From NCBI RefSeq assembly GCF_963675165.1, contig NC_087380.1, positions 884,303 through 948,302 on the forward strand: a stretch of DNA of 64,000 nucleotides. The letters are read 5' to 3'. The notes beneath the pieces are model-generated. The model was not told the DNA's origin. It saw only the letters and a list, made by a program, of their open reading frames with translations, and searched no databases. Within the stretch, counting starts at the first letter, position 1; the number at the start of each line of letters is the position of its first letter. The translations under genes and the position numbers were made by a program. Shown here one piece after another: positions 1 to 10,480 of this stretch. The stretch comes from Halichondria panicea (Eukaryota; Porifera; Demospongiae; Suberitida; Halichondriidae).

Positions 1-272
1 GGTTGTCCCTGGTTTGGAAGTGCTGGCTGCAAGATTATGAGGTTAGTTTCAACAGACAGCTTGTTGCTGAGATCGTGAACTCCCTCCAGGAATATCAGAG
101 TGATGTTGTTGTGGCCAGATAATAAACTCTGGTTTTGAGTAAACTGGTCCAGGGTGTAACAAGGTTGAGGACAGTCAGCTGGGGCAGGGAGGGTTGGGGT
201 GACATAGAAGGTCTCTGCCATGCAAGGAGAGAGGAGACCAACTGTCACTAGCAGGCCGAGTAGATGAAGCAT
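1..272 (-). CDS. 5' end of a third beta-helix/multi-TM surface protein gene (cut by window edge)
   Basis: The frame opens at ATG 272 and runs off the left edge. It encodes a hydrophobic signal peptide ending in SPCMAE, followed by the same N-terminal segment (FYVTPTLPAP, QPCYTLDQ, NNITLIFLEGVH) seen in the two complete paralogues at 4188-7529 and 10951-14286. It is therefore a third member of that tandem family. The upstream Met present in the 4188-7529 copy (MYKM) is replaced here by Thr, so the second Met is taken as the start. Only about 90 residues are visible and whether the gene is intact cannot be judged. The role of the family is unknown. The shared architecture suggests a cell-surface protein with a large N-glycosylated ectodomain. 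Confidence 0.8.
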   Translation of the reverse strand, partial: MLHLLGLLVTVGLLSPCMAETFYVTPTLPAPADCPQPCYTLDQFTQNQSLLSGHNNITLIFLEGVHDLSNKLSVETNLIILQPALPNQGQ

Positions 273-440
273 CTTGTATGTGGGGCCGGGGGTGAGGAGG
301 AAGGTCCTACCGCATATCCATGTGCGCACGAATCACTACAAGTTCAGTGCATTGATGTCATTTGTTATGCGTAGCCAGTCTGCTGTTGCACAGTTGAGTT
401 GTGAAACCACATAGCTGCACCGCTAGCTTTGACAAATCTA

Positions 441-1499
441 GCCTCGATCCCAGGCCGAGTTTTCGCTTTTACAACGGTTAGGCCAACAACTAGGCCTGGT
501 ACTAGTTGTTTGCGCATGCGTCAAATTTTCATTGTATTTGTGGTCGGCAAAAATATTTATAGTCGAAATTTGTACACAGAAAATGCACAGAGTGAGTACA
601 CAAAAGATTCACATAGAGAGCTGCTTCACAAGGGCCTGGGGAGTTGCCAGTTGTGCTGCAGCACGATTACAGTGACCCAGGGCAACTTCAGGCTGATTGA
701 ATGCCTTCAAATTACGTTTCAAAAAGATTTAGCAGGCTGCTGGACTTTTCTGATTCTAGGCCCCAACTCGTAACTCTTGAGAAAACATAGATTCTCTTGA
801 TGCCTCTGAGCTACCCAGCAACGCTCGAACGAGCAGGTCATACTTCAGTCCTGTAAGCATAGGACAATAATTATCAAAGACGGTTAAACCCTTACCTTAA
901 ACTGTCCAGTCTCGTCCGTTAGTATAGCCAAGAGGAGCACTGTTGGGATAGCTGGATATTAGCCATTGCTCCTGTACAGAGAAGTAGACATTCTAAACAC
1001 GTGTAGATCTATATTAAATTTCTCGTATTAAACAGGTTATAGTGTCATTGTCGACGAGCTGATGATGGCAGCACCAAGTTCTCTAGCTCACACTCTTCAC
1101 TTGATCCACCATATTAATGATGAAACTATAGTCTACCTAGCTTGATCTTGCCAAACATGAACAAGATTTGATAGCACAGGGCCCACACAAAAATGTCTGA
1201 CCTTAACAAGCTTGACAAAGCTTTATACCTCTTCCCTTGTTGTTCAGTCTTCAGAATAATGTTTTCTAAGCTTCAGAGAAGAGAGAAGCTTCAGCTAGCT
1301 AAGAGCCATTCCAATAATGATAAAACGGGAACTGACTTCTAGTACACGATAGTACACGAATATAAATGTCACGAAAGTGAACGAGAATATCCATTTGTCA
1401 GAATCTGACAAACGACTGACGCATGCGCAGACAACTAGTACCAGGCCTAGTTGTTTGCCTAACCGTTATAAAAGCGAAAACTCGGCCTGGGATCGAGGC
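441..1499. mobile_element. Foldback/MITE-type DNA element with about 80-bp terminal inverted repeats
   Basis: Left end 441-522 (gcctcgatcccaggccgag...) is matched in inverted orientation by 1418-1499 (...ctcggcctgggatcgaggc). The arms are nearly identical, including the core caactaggcctggtactagt. Both ends abut TA (439-440 and 1500-1501), as expected for a TA target-site duplication. A second, outer inverted pair (tgtgaaaccacata near 400, tatgtggtttcaca near 1514) flanks it, which suggests nested insertion or a longer ancestral element. No transposase frame is visible, so it is non-autonomous. The interior of about 0.9 kb holds no gene I recognise. Confidence 0.75.
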
Positions 1500-1914
1500 T
1501 ATGGCAAATCTAATATGTGGTTTCACACATCCCTCCTCTAACCACTAACCACTTATCAATGCAAACATAAGCTCATGCGGTAAATTAAAGGCTGGTGGCT
1601 TGCAAGACTATAGATCAACCGGAGTCGTGAATCAGCCGCCCTGGGACTTTTCTAGGCCGGCTGATTCATGAGACTAGATAACCGCATGTGCACGAATCAC
1701 TACTAGCATTGGTGCATAGATACAATATCTATGATTGATGTCACGATTTGATTTTATGTTGAAAATGAGTTCGAGACAAAAGTGAATTAAACTTAATGTG
1801 GAAAACTTAATGTGGAAAAACAAAGGCAGACATGTAAAACCGAATGTCCATTCGCAAAAGTTTAGTTCTGAGTTATGGAGCGCCATAGAGGACAAAATTC
1901 ATGTCTAAGAATTC

Positions 1915-2235
1915 ATTGTACATCATAATTTGATGACAACTCTTCACCATTTACAGGTTGTAGTTCTGGCTCTATGCAGACGTCACTACAGATTTCAGTG
2001 AGTAAGTTGGCTGTCAGGTCTCTTATTTCATTGTGCCTGGTGATAGTACAACCACCCTTAGGGCATGACAGAGCATGATCGACTGAGAATTGTTTACCGC
2101 ATGCACAAGATCCTGATGGTTGCCAACTGTAGCGAAGTGAGAGGGCATCTCCTTTGTGTAAGACAAATCCAAATTCTTGGATGGGGAGGGAGGTGAGCCA
2201 ATTAGAATTAAGTGTCTTTCTCTTGTGCTAGGTCC
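1915..2235 (-). pseudogene. Non-LTR-retrotransposon-like polyprotein C-terminal fragment
   Basis: On the minus strand, one frame reads WLTSLPIQEFGFVLHKG, then LRYSWQPSGSCACGKQFS, then VDHALSCPKGGCTITRHNE, then IRDLTANLLTEICSDV. The Cys-X-Cys...His...Cys cluster followed by RHNE.RDLTA is a block I recall from reverse-transcriptase-containing retroelement proteins of invertebrates (established knowledge from memory, not searched). The frame is open for about 95 codons but has no start of its own and is preceded by frame breaks, so it is a decayed fragment. No other retroelement domain was found nearby. Confidence 0.55.
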
Positions 2236-2720
2236 ATATAGATCTTTGTAAAGTGGTAGAAAGGGATTGCCAACGTGGTCACGGGATAACTTACAGCATG
2301 ACATTACAGAGATAGAGGTAAGATCTAGCAGGCATACATCATATATAGTGCTGACAGACTGACTCCTGTTTCAGAAACAGCTGCATGGAAAAAAAAAACA
2401 TCATTATGTGGCAGTTTCTGCATGGGCAAATTAGGTGGTAGGAGGACGTAATACGGTACACATAAAATTTCATAGATATTAAGTTAAGTATATTGCCCTA
2501 CTTTATGTTTTATACTGTTGATGATGTTGACAGGTCCAGCACGTAAGCCGGGAGGAAATTCCATATTCTGTTGAGAGATTAGAAGTGTAATTGGCTTTCC
2601 CCCTTGTCACGTAAAGTTTCTTTCCAGGCTTCCCTGCTCTTGTTTTCGTTATAACGCGAATGATATAAGTTGAGTGATGGAATTTGGAGCGATTTCAAAC
2701 ATTTGACGAGGATGTCTTGT

Positions 2721-2892
2721 AATTCCAGTGGCTTACAGTTTGTGTTCTCGGTTTACATCTGGCATGATGCATTGCTGGTCTCATCATTTTAGTTTCTCGG
2801 TATTCTATAAAAGCCACTCGATTCTTCGGTAGAAACTCTGTTGCTGTTTTGTCCACTCTGATCCTGCTATCTTACGGGAAGCTGTTCAGGAG
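2721..2892 (+). pseudogene. Orphan fragment of the multi-TM receptor family (opposite strand to the intact copies)
   Basis: Plus-strand translation gives SGLQFVFSVYIW, then after a one-frame slip near 2762 ALLVSS/GLIILVSRYSIKA and TRFFGRNSVAVLSTLILLSY followed by GKLFR. These match a central membrane segment (TM region 3-4) of the proteins encoded at 4188-7529 and 10951-14286. Homology stops abruptly at both ends and is interrupted by the frameshift. It lies in inverted orientation relative to the three family members, so it was probably copied or transposed separately. Confidence 0.8.
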
Positions 2893-3008
2893 TTTGACGT
2901 CATTGGGTAACAAGCAGGCGCCCTCGTGCAATATATGGCATGTTGCACTCATGCTGGGCATTAACTATAACTATAATACATGCATACTCTGTTATTATGT
3001 TTGCTTAG

Positions 3009-3793
3009 GCATGTGGTAAACTTTGACTTCCTCCGTCATATCAAAGACTATGTCCACCAGACACCGGAAATCTCTAAACTGGCTATAAAAATTATATACT
3101 AGACCACAAAACATAGCCCAACGAATCCTTAGTGAATATCACTGTATATATAAATGTGCTTATTTTGCATTGTAACTCCTAGCTAAGTTTATGACTGCCT
3201 CAAGTTTTATGTTTGTGTTCACCTCTTATAGTGGTGTAGTCTATTGCTCAGTCATCATGATGTACCCCCCTCCCCCCCCCCCCCCCCAACACACACACAC
3301 ACAAGCGTACGGGAAAGTCTCTCTCGTTCATCACTCGGGATAACTGGCAATGGGCTCGAGAGTTGACTGGGATATTGTCAGACGCTGGACAGGTGGGTGT
3401 GGTCTTGTACTATATAATTAAAAGTGTACAAGTTCATCAGTTACAGCATTCCCTTATTTTTTATGTTAGCATGCTACCAATTGTCCTTAAGTACAATAAC
3501 TAGTACTAACAGTGGTACCTCTTTATAACAGATACAAATCGCCATTATAATATTGCAGTTGGCATTTCCTCAGAGGTGGCCGTTGAGAGGGTCCACTGTG
3601 TACATGTCTTTCATCTCCCTCACCCTTTATGTAGGAGGTCCCTGATGAGCTCGTCTCAATGGCAGAACGGTACGAGTCTTGGAAGAAGAAGAGGGAACTA
3701 GAGAGGGACAATGTCCCTAGAGGCGGAGGGGGCAGAGGAGGCGGAAGGTCAAGAGGAGAGGGCGGGGGAAGATCTGGCCGAGGATGGAACTGA
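3009..3793 (+). pseudogene. Last exons of a DDX43-like DEAD-box RNA helicase (truncated copy)
   Basis: Three exon-like blocks are visible. 3009-3060 encodes HVVNFDFLRHIKDYVHQ. 3306-3392 encodes RTGKSLSFITRDNWQWAREL and continues. 3635-3793 encodes EVPDELVSMAERYESWKKKR, then an RGG-rich tail ending at TGA. Introns 3061-3305 and 3393-3634 end in AG; only the second starts with a clear GT. The blocks correspond to the helicase C-terminal motifs V-VI and the Gly/Arg-rich tail of DDX43-type helicases (family knowledge). The motif VI residues between VH and RTG are missing and no upstream helicase exons lie before 3009. I therefore read it as a truncated or decayed copy rather than a working ATP-dependent RNA helicase. 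Confidence 0.6.
3510..3599. mobile_element. Short degenerate MITE in the helicase-fragment intron
   Basis: Begins cagtggtacctctttataac and ends gagagggtccactg, an imperfect inverted pair. The termini resemble the TA-flanked elements at 32637-32811 and 43063-43346, so it is probably a decayed member of the same pogo/Tigger-like MITE group. A clean TA duplication is not visible here. Confidence 0.4.
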
Positions 3794-4187
3794 ACAATAA
3801 TTATCTCTTAATAAGAACAATTCATTTATTCAATTCTTGCACAATATTTTAATCATTAATTTGTGTATCTATTCATCTGTTGAAAATGCAACCTATAATA
3901 ATAATTATTATCAATCCCTTGTTTTTATGTAATTACTGAAGAGGGGGTGTGGTTGGTATATAGTGCAAGCAGCTGCCATCATTGAAGCAAACAATACACA
4001 ATTTAATACATTTTTTTTGTAATTAACATACGCACATTAATTATGATCAGCAAAATCAATCAAAAATTAACAATCAGCACAAACCATTACAAGAATTAAC
4101 ATAGTTTATTACGCACATCACAATCAAACTAATCACTAATTACATGTAATACATGCACACACTCGACATCAGTTTCTGTGTGCTTTG

Positions 4188-7100
4188 CTACACATCATCC
4201 AGAAGTGGCTCTCTATAACCAGTGGGATTATATTGTTGATGCTGCTGCTTTGCATTGCCCAACGTCACTTCTTGTGTTGTCACTTTGTACCTTCCACTTT
4301 GTATGAGCTCCTCTCCTTGTACGCTTGTGTTGTCCATTTCTTGTCTCTTCTTCTTGGCGAGCCTCTGAAGCTTGGGTCCGACTGTCTTGGCTATGTGGAA
4401 GATTATAATACAAGCAAACTGCAGGAGAGCAATACAAACTGAGGTAGCAGTCACTGGATTGATGGTGTCCTTTTGTCGGACATCTTCCGGTTGGGTTTGA
4501 TAAAACAAAAATGCTCCACCTAAGATGATGAGGTTAATTAGATACAATACTTCAAGCACAGATGCAAACCACTGCTTGTAGAGATAGCCAACAATGAGTG
4601 TGTACAATAGCAGGAGTGTGGCTATAATGGTCATTACCAGTATGTTAGCATTCGGATTGGATGTTGAGGTTGTTGAGAAAACAATCAATATCACTACACG
4701 GGAAATGAGTAGAATCCCCGTCCACACTTGATGCTGTTGCTTGTCTTTGAAAGGACCGTAATAAGTATCAAAAACTGGCTTGAATGTGTTAATCCAGCAA
4801 AGGGGTCGGTAATCTGACTTGGCTTTTAGGAAGGGTACTAGAAGGAGAGTCAAAGTGAATGGCAACCAAAACAATAGCATAAAGAGTAGTGCCACCACGA
4901 TTAAGACAATGTGTCCTGGTGTTACTCCATATTCAACATTTCCATCCAGGGACCAAACTCTGCGAATAGAACCATCAGAGCCACTAATGTCAGATGGAGT
5001 AAAAACATTAGTGATAATCCTGAACAGCTTCCCATAAGATAGAAGGATGAGAGTGGACAAAACAGCAACTGAGTTTCTACCAAAGAATCGAGTGGCTTTT
5101 ATGGAATACCGAGAAACTAAAATGATGAGACCAGCAATGCACCAGATGTAGACTGGGAACACGAACTGTAAACCACTTTTAGTTATTTGATCCAAATTTT
5201 GAATAAAACAAGTCTCAATACCAAAGTCCAGATTAATCCAAGCTATAGGCACAGTGATGATGTAGTAGCCAATGCTCCGCTGTGGGAACAATATAGCATT
5301 GTTAATCCACACAACATTTGCGTAAAATATCAGTCCATTTATGGTACCATTGGCAACTGTGAAGTCGAAGAGTGTAATCATAGCAACCAATAAAATCCCG
5401 AGGATGGCGAACAAAATCAACAGAGCAACATAACTATTGTCATGACATTGTATGCACCGATCACCTCCTAATTGCAGGCTGTAGTCGTCAGCACATCTCC
5501 CACACAGTATTCCAGCACGGTTGGAGCTGCACTGTGAATCAGGATATGTCAAGTTAACAGCTATTACAGACTTATTGCAGTATTCACTAGGACAGTACTG
5601 GTACCAGTAGTAAAGGTCTGTTCCCTTTTTAGTGTCAATTCCCACCCACACAGTTCCTTCTCTGGTGATGTAGCCGGTGTGATTTTGAATCTCACAGATT
5701 AACTTCAACTGCTTATTGCTTTCGTCGCATTTGCACATACCTGAAACATTATTAAGCTGAAACCCCAGTGGACAGTTATCAACAGTGATGTTAACGAAGA
5801 TGGCCGTAGTGAGAAGAGCTGCACACGGTATTGGGTTGTTTCGATCGGTGCATATAGGGGAGTATATGTTATTTACACTTTCTTTAATTATATCGTCTTG
5901 ATTTCCTTGAAGAACCAATGCTTCAACAGAGAGGCCTAGTATAAGGAGTCTGCTTGTTTGGTTGGACAATACTGTGTAGTTTAGTATCGTGCATTGATCG
6001 TAGTCAATGATAGATTTTATATGCTGATTATCATTGATACTTCCAGCCTGCCTATCCAGTACAGTAGCAAACACAGATCCTGTTACTCTACTAAAGTTAA
6101 ATCCCACGAGAGCTACGGAAATCTCAAAGCTCTCCCCTGGAAATCTCGTCTCGTTTAATACAAGGTATGTAGGGTTTTGACATTGTGGTGTATTGTTTAC
6201 ACAGAAACACACTCGAGAAGGATTTGATGCAAGTCGATAAGTACTCGATACTGAGTTGTCAAAATGAAAGATACTATTCTCTGAAACTGAACATCCAAGA
6301 ACATCGTAGTATGATGCTTCTCTTAGTCCGAAGATGTCCCTTCCACCAAAAGTAGCATTGTTTCCAAAGAACTTCACTTGAGGAGGGCTTGACCATAGCT
6401 GATTAGGATCATAATATTTCCCATAAAAGCAAGGTATGACAGAGTATAATATATTATACCCGCTGTTATCCAGAGCAACTCCTAGCTGTGGAGGGAGAGT
6501 TGAACCTGTAGTATAGATCCCCCCACCATACTCCAAAGCTGTATTGTTCTCAAAGTATGTAGTCGATCCTGAATCAAATATCACTTGTGATTGATACAAG
6601 GCCAGACCACCTCCTCTTACTGCAATGTTGTTAGAAAACACATTCTCTCCTGACAAATCGAAGGTACTTTGGTAGGCTAGGATTGGTGTTCCACTGTTGT
6701 TATCAAATGTACAGTTGTTGAAAGTTGCTTTTACTGGGTTTTTTTCACCCAGTAACAATGTTCCAAATCTGTTTTGTGTGAAAGAACAGTTATCCATGGT
6801 ATGAAGGCTATCCATGGCCATTATATTAAATTCAGCTAGAAAAACTCCAAAATCATTGCTATCAATCAAAGAGTTCCTGAGCGTTATGTTTGATTGATGT
6901 GACAAAATACCGATTCCATTATGGCTTATGACGGAATTGACAATCATAAGATTTGGGATGCCTTGAAAATATAATGCAATGTCAAAGTTACATATCGTAC
7001 TGTTCTCAATCAGACAATGTTTTACTGATTGAACCTCGACTCCTCCACGGGTCTGAGCAGAGCTAAATATAATGGAGTTTTTGATTGTTATTGAGCCGTT

Positions 7101-7529
7101 AACTGGAGTTATTTCATAACTTCCCAGCGTTAGTAAAAAATTCTCAAACGAAAGTCCTTCGATTAATGTATTTGAAGCTTTGCTGATTTTAAACAGAGGC
7201 CAACCATTATGACCAGTGTCATATCGACCAATAACATTCGGACGTTGTCCCTGGTTTGGAAGTGCTGGCTGCAAGGTCAGGAGGTTAGTATAAAGAGTAA
7301 AGGTGTAGCTGAGATTGTGAACTCCCTCCAGAAATATCAGAGTGATATTGTTGTAGTCAGCTAATAAACTCTGGTTGTGAGCATACTGGTCCAGTGTGTA
7401 ACAAGGTTGCAATTGAGGACAGCCAGCTGGGGCTGGGAGGGTTGGGGTGACATAGAAGGTCTCTGCCATGCAAGGAGAGAAGAGACTAGCTGTCACTAAC
7501 AGGCCGAGTAGTTGAAGCATCTTGTACAT
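4188..7529 (-). CDS. Large surface protein: signal peptide, beta-helix ectodomain, Cys-rich juxtamembrane motif, about 9 TM segments (copy 1)
   Basis: Single exon, 1113 aa. Residues 1-22 form a signal peptide ending SPCMA. Residues about 25-430 are Asn/Ser-rich with repeating hydrophobic-NS-hydrophobic periodicity (for example IENSTICNFDIALYFQG, NITLRNSLIDSNDFGVF), as in right-handed parallel beta-helix/polymorphic-membrane-protein-like folds. There are many N-X-S/T sequons. A cysteine block with the core NRAGILCGRC lies near residue 665-695, just before the first TM at about 697. Around nine hydrophobic segments follow to about 1046, including GHIVLIVVALLFMLLFWLPF, then a charged cytoplasmic tail with KKKRQE. 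It resembles uncharacterised multigene families annotated in sponge genomes (from memory). Ligand and function are unknown. The copy at 10951-14286 is a close paralogue with a near-identical TM half and a divergent ectodomain. Confidence 0.88.
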   Translation of the reverse strand: MYKMLQLLGLLVTASLFSPCMAETFYVTPTLPAPAGCPQLQPCYTLDQYAHNQSLLADYNNITLIFLEGVHNLSYTFTLYTNLLTLQPALPNQGQRPNVIGRYDTGHNGWPLFKISKASNTLIEGLSFENFLLTLGSYEITPVNGSITIKNSIIFSSAQTRGGVEVQSVKHCLIENSTICNFDIALYFQGIPNLMIVNSVISHNGIGILSHQSNITLRNSLIDSNDFGVFLAEFNIMAMDSLHTMDNCSFTQNRFGTLLLGEKNPVKATFNNCTFDNNSGTPILAYQSTFDLSGENVFSNNIAVRGGGLALYQSQVIFDSGSTTYFENNTALEYGGGIYTTGSTLPPQLGVALDNSGYNILYSVIPCFYGKYYDPNQLWSSPPQVKFFGNNATFGGRDIFGLREASYYDVLGCSVSENSIFHFDNSVSSTYRLASNPSRVCFCVNNTPQCQNPTYLVLNETRFPGESFEISVALVGFNFSRVTGSVFATVLDRQAGSINDNQHIKSIIDYDQCTILNYTVLSNQTSRLLILGLSVEALVLQGNQDDIIKESVNNIYSPICTDRNNPIPCAALLTTAIFVNITVDNCPLGFQLNNVSGMCKCDESNKQLKLICEIQNHTGYITREGTVWVGIDTKKGTDLYYWYQYCPSEYCNKSVIAVNLTYPDSQCSSNRAGILCGRCADDYSLQLGGDRCIQCHDNSYVALLILFAILGILLVAMITLFDFTVANGTINGLIFYANVVWINNAILFPQRSIGYYIITVPIAWINLDFGIETCFIQNLDQITKSGLQFVFPVYIWCIAGLIILVSRYSIKATRFFGRNSVAVLSTLILLSYGKLFRIITNVFTPSDISGSDGSIRRVWSLDGNVEYGVTPGHIVLIVVALLFMLLFWLPFTLTLLLVPFLKAKSDYRPLCWINTFKPVFDTYYGPFKDKQQHQVWTGILLISRVVILIVFSTTSTSNPNANILVMTIIATLLLLYTLIVGYLYKQWFASVLEVLYLINLIILGGAFLFYQTQPEDVRQKDTINPVTATSVCIALLQFACIIIFHIAKTVGPKLQRLAKKKRQEMDNTSVQGEELIQSGRYKVTTQEVTLGNAKQQHQQYNPTGYREPLLDDV

Positions 7530-7895
7530 TGCTGCTTGTTGAGCAACCTTAGCGACTAAGTCTAGCTTAATTAGCTTCTTGCAGAAAAGGCAGACTTATA
7601 AATTACCAGCACTTTTCGCCATGCAACAGTAACTCATAGATACTGTAATTTCATATGAGTGACTAGATCTACTTGCGAGTCTACACTATAATTATGTACT
7701 TACAGAAAAAAGTGTTAGCGGCGGTACCACGGAAATGACACGGCATGGAATCGGTCACATGCCGCCCTCAATTATAACCGTAAATACTCAACCATAATTA
7801 TACAGGAGTGCCTGAGACTCAACACAGAATGATAAAAGAGATACAAAAAATGGGCACATGATCATTGATAAAATCTACAATCCTAGAGACTGTTG

Positions 7896-9087
7896 TCATC
7901 GTTTATATTTTGATTTGGAGCGTTTCCCCAGCAACGCCATTAGTTCAGTGAATCCTGCCTCTTTAGCAATGTCCAGAGCTGTTAGGCCGTCCTGGAGGAG
8001 GAGACAGAAGGGTTAATAGTGTAGGGGAAAGAAGGGCTAATAGTGGAGGGGGACAGAAGGGTTAATAGTGGAGGGAGACAGAAGGGTTAATAGTGAAGAA
8101 GTAGGCAGTGGATAGAGACAGACACTAGCAGACATAATTATGCAATGCAACAATTATGTGGATGGTATCAAAAGCATGAGAATGCATCATGCAAATAGCA
8201 ACCCTTGACTTACATTGTCCCTGATCATGAGGCTGGTATCTGTGTGAGGGTGTGTGAGAAGTGACCCTACTATCTCCATATGACCACTCTGACTAGCAAA
8301 CATGAGTGCCGAGGAGCCGTCCTGCAGTCATGTGATTGTCATGTGACATGCAGATATAGATATTGCCACACCCACCTTGTCCAGGAGGTTAACGTCGGCA
8401 CCTTTCTCCAGGAACAGAGATACCATCTCCAGAGAACCACTGCAGGCATGGCAGCCAACATCAGAGCAGTCCATTGATCCTGACACATCAAACAGTTATT
8501 AGCATTGTTCGTATATGTACATGCTATGTAATTATAGACACTGTTTTGGAGGTGTCTATAATTATATGGAATTTAGAAGCTCAAAGGCCAATACTACTTT
8601 AGCGGTATCCCGAGCGTAGCCAGGGTACTATACAATGCCTGAGGGTTTCTAAATCATGGACACTGACAAAACAGTGTCTATAATTTATACTTGAGGCACT
8701 TTTCACTTATCAAATCTTATCCGCAACTAGTGTCTAAATATTATGTGATACATGTGATTGTGTGTGTTCAACAATGGATGTACCGAATTGAGCTAGTGCG
8801 AATTATAATGATTATTGTGTAATGGTTGTAGCCTCATGATCACACACTATCACCAACACCACCATCTCCCTATTTGAACTGTCTATAGTTACAATCATTA
8901 TTACTGTACACAATGCATGCTAATAATACATTGTACTGCTAACTCGTATAGTGTTGCTAGGAGACAGGCTCACCTTGTCAGCTGCCTTGTTTATGTCCCC
9001 CCTGTCCACCAGGTGTCCCATGATATCTCTGTGTTCACCCACCTCCACACAACAAGCAGCTGCCAGCATCAGTGGAGTGTAGCCAGC
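7896..9087 (-). pseudogene. KANK-like ankyrin exons, duplicate C (frameshifted)
   Basis: Four exon relics in minus order match exons 5-8 of the gene at 14699-21309: 8974-9087, 8376-8479, 8214-8321 and 7896-7991. The exon 8376-8479 is 104 bp against 99 bp in the intact copy. Five extra bases (GCTGCCATGCC instead of GCTGCC) shift the frame. The next exon has an in-frame 6-bp insertion, and the last exon (DGLTALDIAKEAGFTELMAL and onward, TGA) is intact. No 5' part of the gene is present, so it cannot make a full protein. Confidence 0.85.
8531..8685. mobile_element. 155-bp MITE, family M1 copy 1
   Basis: Perfect 17-bp terminal inverted repeats: attatagacactgtttt at 8531-8547 and aaaacagtgtctataat at 8669-8685. 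The interior is partly palindromic (tagaagc...gtttcta, atcccgagcgtagccagggta). It sits in the intron between ankyrin exons 5 and 6, at the same place as the copies at 9831 and 15341, so insertion predates the duplication. Confidence 0.85.
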
Positions 9088-9830
9088 CTGTGTGTATGTG
9101 GGGGGCTGTCAGTGAAATATAATATGGCGGCCCCCCCCCCCCAGAGACTGGAGCATGGAATCGAGGCAATACAAAAACTCGGTCACACCTCAATCCGTGA
9201 ATACACTTAAAATGGATGCACTCCACACAGAATGATAAAAGAGATACAAAAAATGGGCACATGATCATTGATAAAATCTACAATCCTAGAGACTGTTGTT
9301 ATCGTTTATATTTTGATTTGGAGTGTTTCCCCAGCAACGCCATTAAGTTCAGTGAACCCCGCCTCTTTAGCAATGTCCAGAGCTGTTAGGCCGTCCTAGG
9401 AGGAGACAGAAGGGTTAATAGTGGAGGGAGACAGAAGTAGGCAGTGGATAGAGACACTAGCACTAGACATATGCAACAATTATGGGGATGGTATTAGAAT
9501 GCATCATGCAAATAGCAACCCTTGACTTACATTATCCCTGAGGCTGGTATCTGTGTGAGGGTGTGTGAGAAGTGACCCCACTATCTCTGTATGACTACTC
9601 TGGACTAGCAAACATGAGTGCTGAGGAGCCGTCTTACAGTCATGTGATTGTCATGTGACATGCTGGTACAGATATTGCCACACCCACCTTATCCCGGAGG
9701 TTAACGTCGGCACCTTTCTCAAGGAACAGAGAGACCATCTCCAGAGAACCACTGCAGGCAGCCAACATCAGAGCAGTCCGTTGATCCTGACACATCAAAC
9801 AAGTTATTAGCATTGTTCGTACGCTATGTA

Positions 9831-9987
9831 ATTATAGACACTGTTTTGGAGGTGTCTATAATCAATATGGAATTTAGAAGCTCAAAGGCCAGTACTGCTT
9901 TAGTCAGTATCCCGAGCATAGCCAGGGTACTATACAAGTGCCTGAGGGCTTCTAAATCATGGACACTGACGAAACAGTGTCTATAAT
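9831..9987. mobile_element. MITE, family M1 copy 2
   Basis: Begins attatagacactgttttgga and ends gaaacagtgtctataat, with one substitution in the right arm relative to copy 1. It occupies the orthologous intron position in duplicate B. Confidence 0.85.
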
Positions 9988-10333
9988 TTATACTTGAGGC
10001 ACTTTTCACTTATCAAATCTTATCAACTAGTGTCTAAATATTACGTGGTACATGTGCTTGTGTGTGTTCAACAATGGATATACCGAACTGAATGCAAAGT
10101 ATAATCATTATTGTGTAATGGTTGTAGCCTCACTATCACATACTATCACCAACATCACCATCTCCCTATTTGAACTGTCTATAGTACAGTCATTAATTTA
10201 TTACTGTACACAATGCATGCTAATAATACATTGTACTGCTAACTGGTATAGTGTTGCTAGGAGACAGGTTCACCTTGTCAGCTGCCTTGTTGATGTCCGG
10301 GCCCCCCTGTCCACCAGATGTCCCATGATGTCT

Positions 10334-10480
10334 CTGGGCCCCCTCCCCACACAGGTGCTGATACAGCTGGGCTTTTAGCATAATTATACCCGTAAATTGT
10401 TAGGTGCTTTTCATCAATAAGAATAGAGTCATTCAGATGAATACATAATAACTAGCAGCAGTTGTATATATGCCGTGTAC
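10334..10480 (-). other. 147-bp intron-like insertion splitting an ankyrin exon in duplicate B
   Basis: Units A and C have an uninterrupted exon reading ...GAACACA(A/G)AGATATC... In unit B the minus strand reads GAACACAG, then GTACACGG...GGGCCCAG, then AGACATC. The inserted DNA therefore begins with GT, ends with AG, and its removal regenerates GAACACAGAGACATC exactly in frame. No inverted repeat is obvious inside. It looks like an insertion that supplies both splice sites, although the host copy is a pseudogene. Confidence 0.6.

Larger units (their letters stand above)
7815..9110. repeat. Segmental duplication unit C (KANK 3' exons plus flank)
   Basis: From the shared 3' flank (aatgataaaagagatac) through the exon-5 acceptor region, this stretch aligns with 14620-15890 and with 9222-10550. 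It carries the same four exons, the same intronic MITE and the same 3' flank. It meets unit B directly around 9110-9121, which indicates tandem duplication. Confidence 0.8.
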
